Positions 6,915-7,670 of a stretch of DNA of 7,670 bases are shown here, piece by piece; the stretch's first letter is position 1; the number at the start of each line of letters is the position of its first letter. The DNA comes from an uncultured Anaerocolumna sp. GTDB taxonomy: Bacteria; Bacillota; Clostridia; Lachnospirales; Lachnospiraceae. Made by a program: the position numbers and the translations under genes. The notes under the pieces were generated by a model. It was given only the letters and a program-made list of their open reading frames with translations. It did not search any database and was not told the DNA's origin. The stretch is from assembly GCA_937901695.1 (NCBI GenBank), contig CALDJN010000043.1, positions 1-7,670 on the forward strand. Direction: 5' to 3'.

Positions 6915-7035
6915 ATATTATGATTTGAGTGCCAAAAGTCTTTAGCTAATTAAATTATGAATAGTACTGCATATATATGCAGCACTATTCATTCGATAAA
7001 CTATATTTAGACTTTTGATACTTAAATCATATTAT
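6915..7035 (+). repeat. 121-bp imperfect palindrome (nested inverted repeats)
   Basis: A long dyad is centred near 6975. The outer arms include ATGATTT (6920-6926) against AAATCAT (7024-7030) and CAAAAGTCT (6933-6941) against AGACTTTTG (7009-7017), all on the same axis, with G-U-compatible changes between them. The inner hairpin pairs 6957-6965 with 6984-6992 and then CTGCATAT with ATATGCAG (6967-6974 with 6975-6982). A less-paired AT-rich section separates inner and outer stems. There is no T-tract immediately after it and no obvious target-site duplication. It lies 28 bp after the ddh stop. It could be a MITE-like element, a structured 3' UTR or a cruciform-forming site. Confidence 0.8.
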
Positions 7036-7063
7036 CCTGTGTAATTATGCATTGAAGACAATG

Positions 7064-7115
7064 GGATGTGTTACAAAACTGAGATTATCAGCTAGGTTGT
7101 AATGCATCCTTTTTT
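7064..7115 (+). terminator. Probable rho-independent terminator downstream of ddh
   Basis: GGATG (7064-7068) and TTACAA (7071-7076) pair with CATCC (7105-7109) and TTGTAA (7097-7102), interrupted by a symmetric TG/TG internal loop. Six T residues follow (7110-7115). The 20-base apical region contains CTGA/TCAG, which can form a further short stem. It sits 177 bp after the ddh stop and upstream of the next promoter, so it probably ends ddh transcription. The stem is only moderately GC-rich. Confidence 0.72.
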
Positions 7116-7125
7116 AACCTCAACA

Positions 7126-7221
7126 GGAGGTCAAGCTATTTTAATAAAGTTGCGATATTCATTAATCTAATGTGGAGGTCAAGCTATTTCAAAAAAGTTG
7201 TGATATTCATTAATCTATTGT
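7126..7221 (+). repeat. Two tandem copies of a 48-bp direct repeat
   Basis: The copies are 7126-7173 and 7174-7221, with 44 of 48 bases identical. Each begins GGAGGTCAAGCTATTT and contains GATATTCATTAATCTA. They lie between the terminator and the PAS-domain gene. Copy 2 supplies the -35 box and the first base of the -10 box of the predicted promoter. The equivalent place after copy 1 reads TGGAGG, so only copy 2 looks promoter-competent. They may be duplicated regulator-binding sites or simply a recent tandem duplication. Confidence 0.93.
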
Positions 7222-7226
7222 ATAAT
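7198..7226 (+). promoter_or_regulatory. Sigma-A-type promoter for the PAS-domain gene
   Basis: The -35 box TTGTGA (7198-7203) is separated by exactly 17 bases from a perfect -10 box TATAAT (7221-7226). Transcription would begin near 7233, giving a 5' leader of about 60 bases before the ATG at 7293. The upstream AAAAAA run could act as an UP-like element. Confidence 0.75.
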
Positions 7227-7249
7227 TATATTGTCGAATAATGCTATAT

Positions 7250-7261
7250 AAAAGTACTTTT
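7250..7261 (+). promoter_or_regulatory. 12-bp perfect palindrome in the leader of the PAS gene
   Basis: AAAAGTACTTTT is a perfect dyad between the predicted transcription start and the ribosome binding site. It could be an operator half-site pair, or chance in AT-rich DNA. No known regulator motif was recognised. Confidence 0.3.
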
Positions 7262-7292
7262 GATAAAGCCATCCAATGAATGGAGGACTACT

Positions 7293-7670
7293 ATGAATAA
7301 TGATAATAATCATAACATTAATGATAATAACAACACCGCACCTTTATTAAAAAAACTAAAGTTAAAAAGTGGATTTTCAATCATTGAAAATGAGAAACTA
7401 AAGGAGGAAACAAAAAAGTTAAAAAGTGAAACAGATAAATTAAAAAGTGAAACAGAAACATCGAAAGAAAAATTTGAAATTATATTTAACACCAACCCTA
7501 ATCCAACCTTAATATCAAGTTTAGAAGAAGGAAAGATTGTGCAAATAAATCAGGCATTTACATCCCTTTTTGGATTTGCAAATGAAGAAGTGCAAGGGAA
7601 GAATGTCCTTGGTATTCACTTTTATGACAACCCGGAAGACCGGGGTAGAATAATAAAAGAATTGCTGCAG
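7293..7670 (+). CDS. PAS-domain signalling protein, N-terminal part (3' end outside window)
   Basis: The frame is open from ATG 7293 to the window edge (126 residues, no stop). The start has GGAGG (7282-7286) six bases upstream and a strong promoter further up. The protein opens with an Asn-rich stretch (MNNDNNHNINDNNN). A predicted coiled coil at about 34-60 follows, built from LKxET heptads, with KLKSETD and KLKSETE duplicated exactly side by side. From about residue 60 a PAS domain begins (KFEIIFNTNPNPTLISSL, then GKIVQINQAFTSLFGFANEEVQGKNV), matching the usual FxxxPxP...G.I...N.AF..L.GF..EEV.GK pattern. No signal peptide or membrane segment is visible, so a cytoplasmic sensor is likely. 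The output domain (GGDEF, EAL, histidine kinase or sigma-54 activator) lies beyond the edge and cannot be named. The coiled coil suggests dimerisation. Confidence 0.88.
   Translation, partial: MNNDNNHNINDNNNTAPLLKKLKLKSGFSIIENEKLKEETKKLKSETDKLKSETETSKEKFEIIFNTNPNPTLISSLEEGKIVQINQAFTSLFGFANEEVQGKNVLGIHFYDNPEDRGRIIKELLQ
7416..7457 (+). repeat. 21-bp heptad duplication in the PAS-protein coiled coil
   Basis: Two adjacent 21-bp units (7416-7436 and 7437-7457) encode KLKSETD and KLKSETE. They differ at only a few bases. The unit equals one coiled-coil heptad, so duplication extends the coil by two helical turns while keeping its register. Confidence 0.85.

Noticed and set aside
7040..7125. Riboswitch (such as a cyclic-di-GMP class) upstream of the PAS gene
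   Set aside because: No conserved riboswitch core could be recognised. The structure is adequately explained as a terminator, and the mapped promoter lies downstream of it.
7126..7221. Tandem repeats as a CRISPR array
   Set aside because: There are two directly adjacent 48-bp units with no spacers and no cas genes nearby. This is a simple tandem duplication.
7310..7495. Minus-strand frame opposite the PAS-protein start
   Set aside because: Its repetitive Ser/Phe/Asn composition is the complement of the Lys/Glu-rich coiled coil. The plus-strand gene has a promoter, a ribosome binding site and a PAS motif.

Overview
This window looks like chromosomal DNA from a low-GC Gram-positive anaerobe of the Clostridia, most likely the Lachnospiraceae (Clostridium cluster XIVa). 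The basis is AT-rich codon use, strong GGAGG-type ribosome binding sites, a GerMN-domain lipoprotein, and the overall look of the proteins. The genus is an inference and was not tested by any search.

All genes seen lie on the plus strand. Positions 1-5583 form a probable operon: the 3' end of an OmpR/PhoB-type response regulator (1-405, cut by the window edge), an overlapping membrane sensor histidine kinase (about 380-1822), a lipoprotein with two GerMN domains (2010-2987), and a full-length ComEC/Rec2 DNA-uptake channel (about 3001-5583). The kinase-lipoprotein gap (1823-2009) holds a hairpin-rich repeat element. A related 32-bp core occurs again at 5796-5827. The order two-component system, then GerMN lipoprotein, then competence gene resembles the actinobacterial mtrA-mtrB-lpqB arrangement and is the most interesting functional lead here.

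After a 313-bp gap comes a stand-alone meso-diaminopimelate D-dehydrogenase gene, ddh (5897-6886), which links ammonia assimilation to lysine and peptidoglycan precursor synthesis. The 406-bp gap that follows is unusually structured. In order it holds a 121-bp imperfect palindrome, a rho-independent terminator, two tandem copies of a 48-bp repeat, and a near-consensus sigma-A promoter whose -35 box lies in the second copy. That promoter should drive the last gene (7293 to beyond the window end), a PAS-domain signalling protein with an Asn-rich start and a heptad-repeat coiled coil.

The region is rich in small tandem duplications. ComEC carries a 24-bp and a 15-bp in-frame tandem repeat inside its metallo-beta-lactamase-like domain. 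The PAS gene carries a 21-bp duplication, and the region upstream of it a 48-bp one. I found no phage, transposase, CRISPR, tRNA or rRNA sequence. I see no convincing wholly new system. The leads worth following are the regulator-lipoprotein-ComEC cluster and the intergenic repeats.
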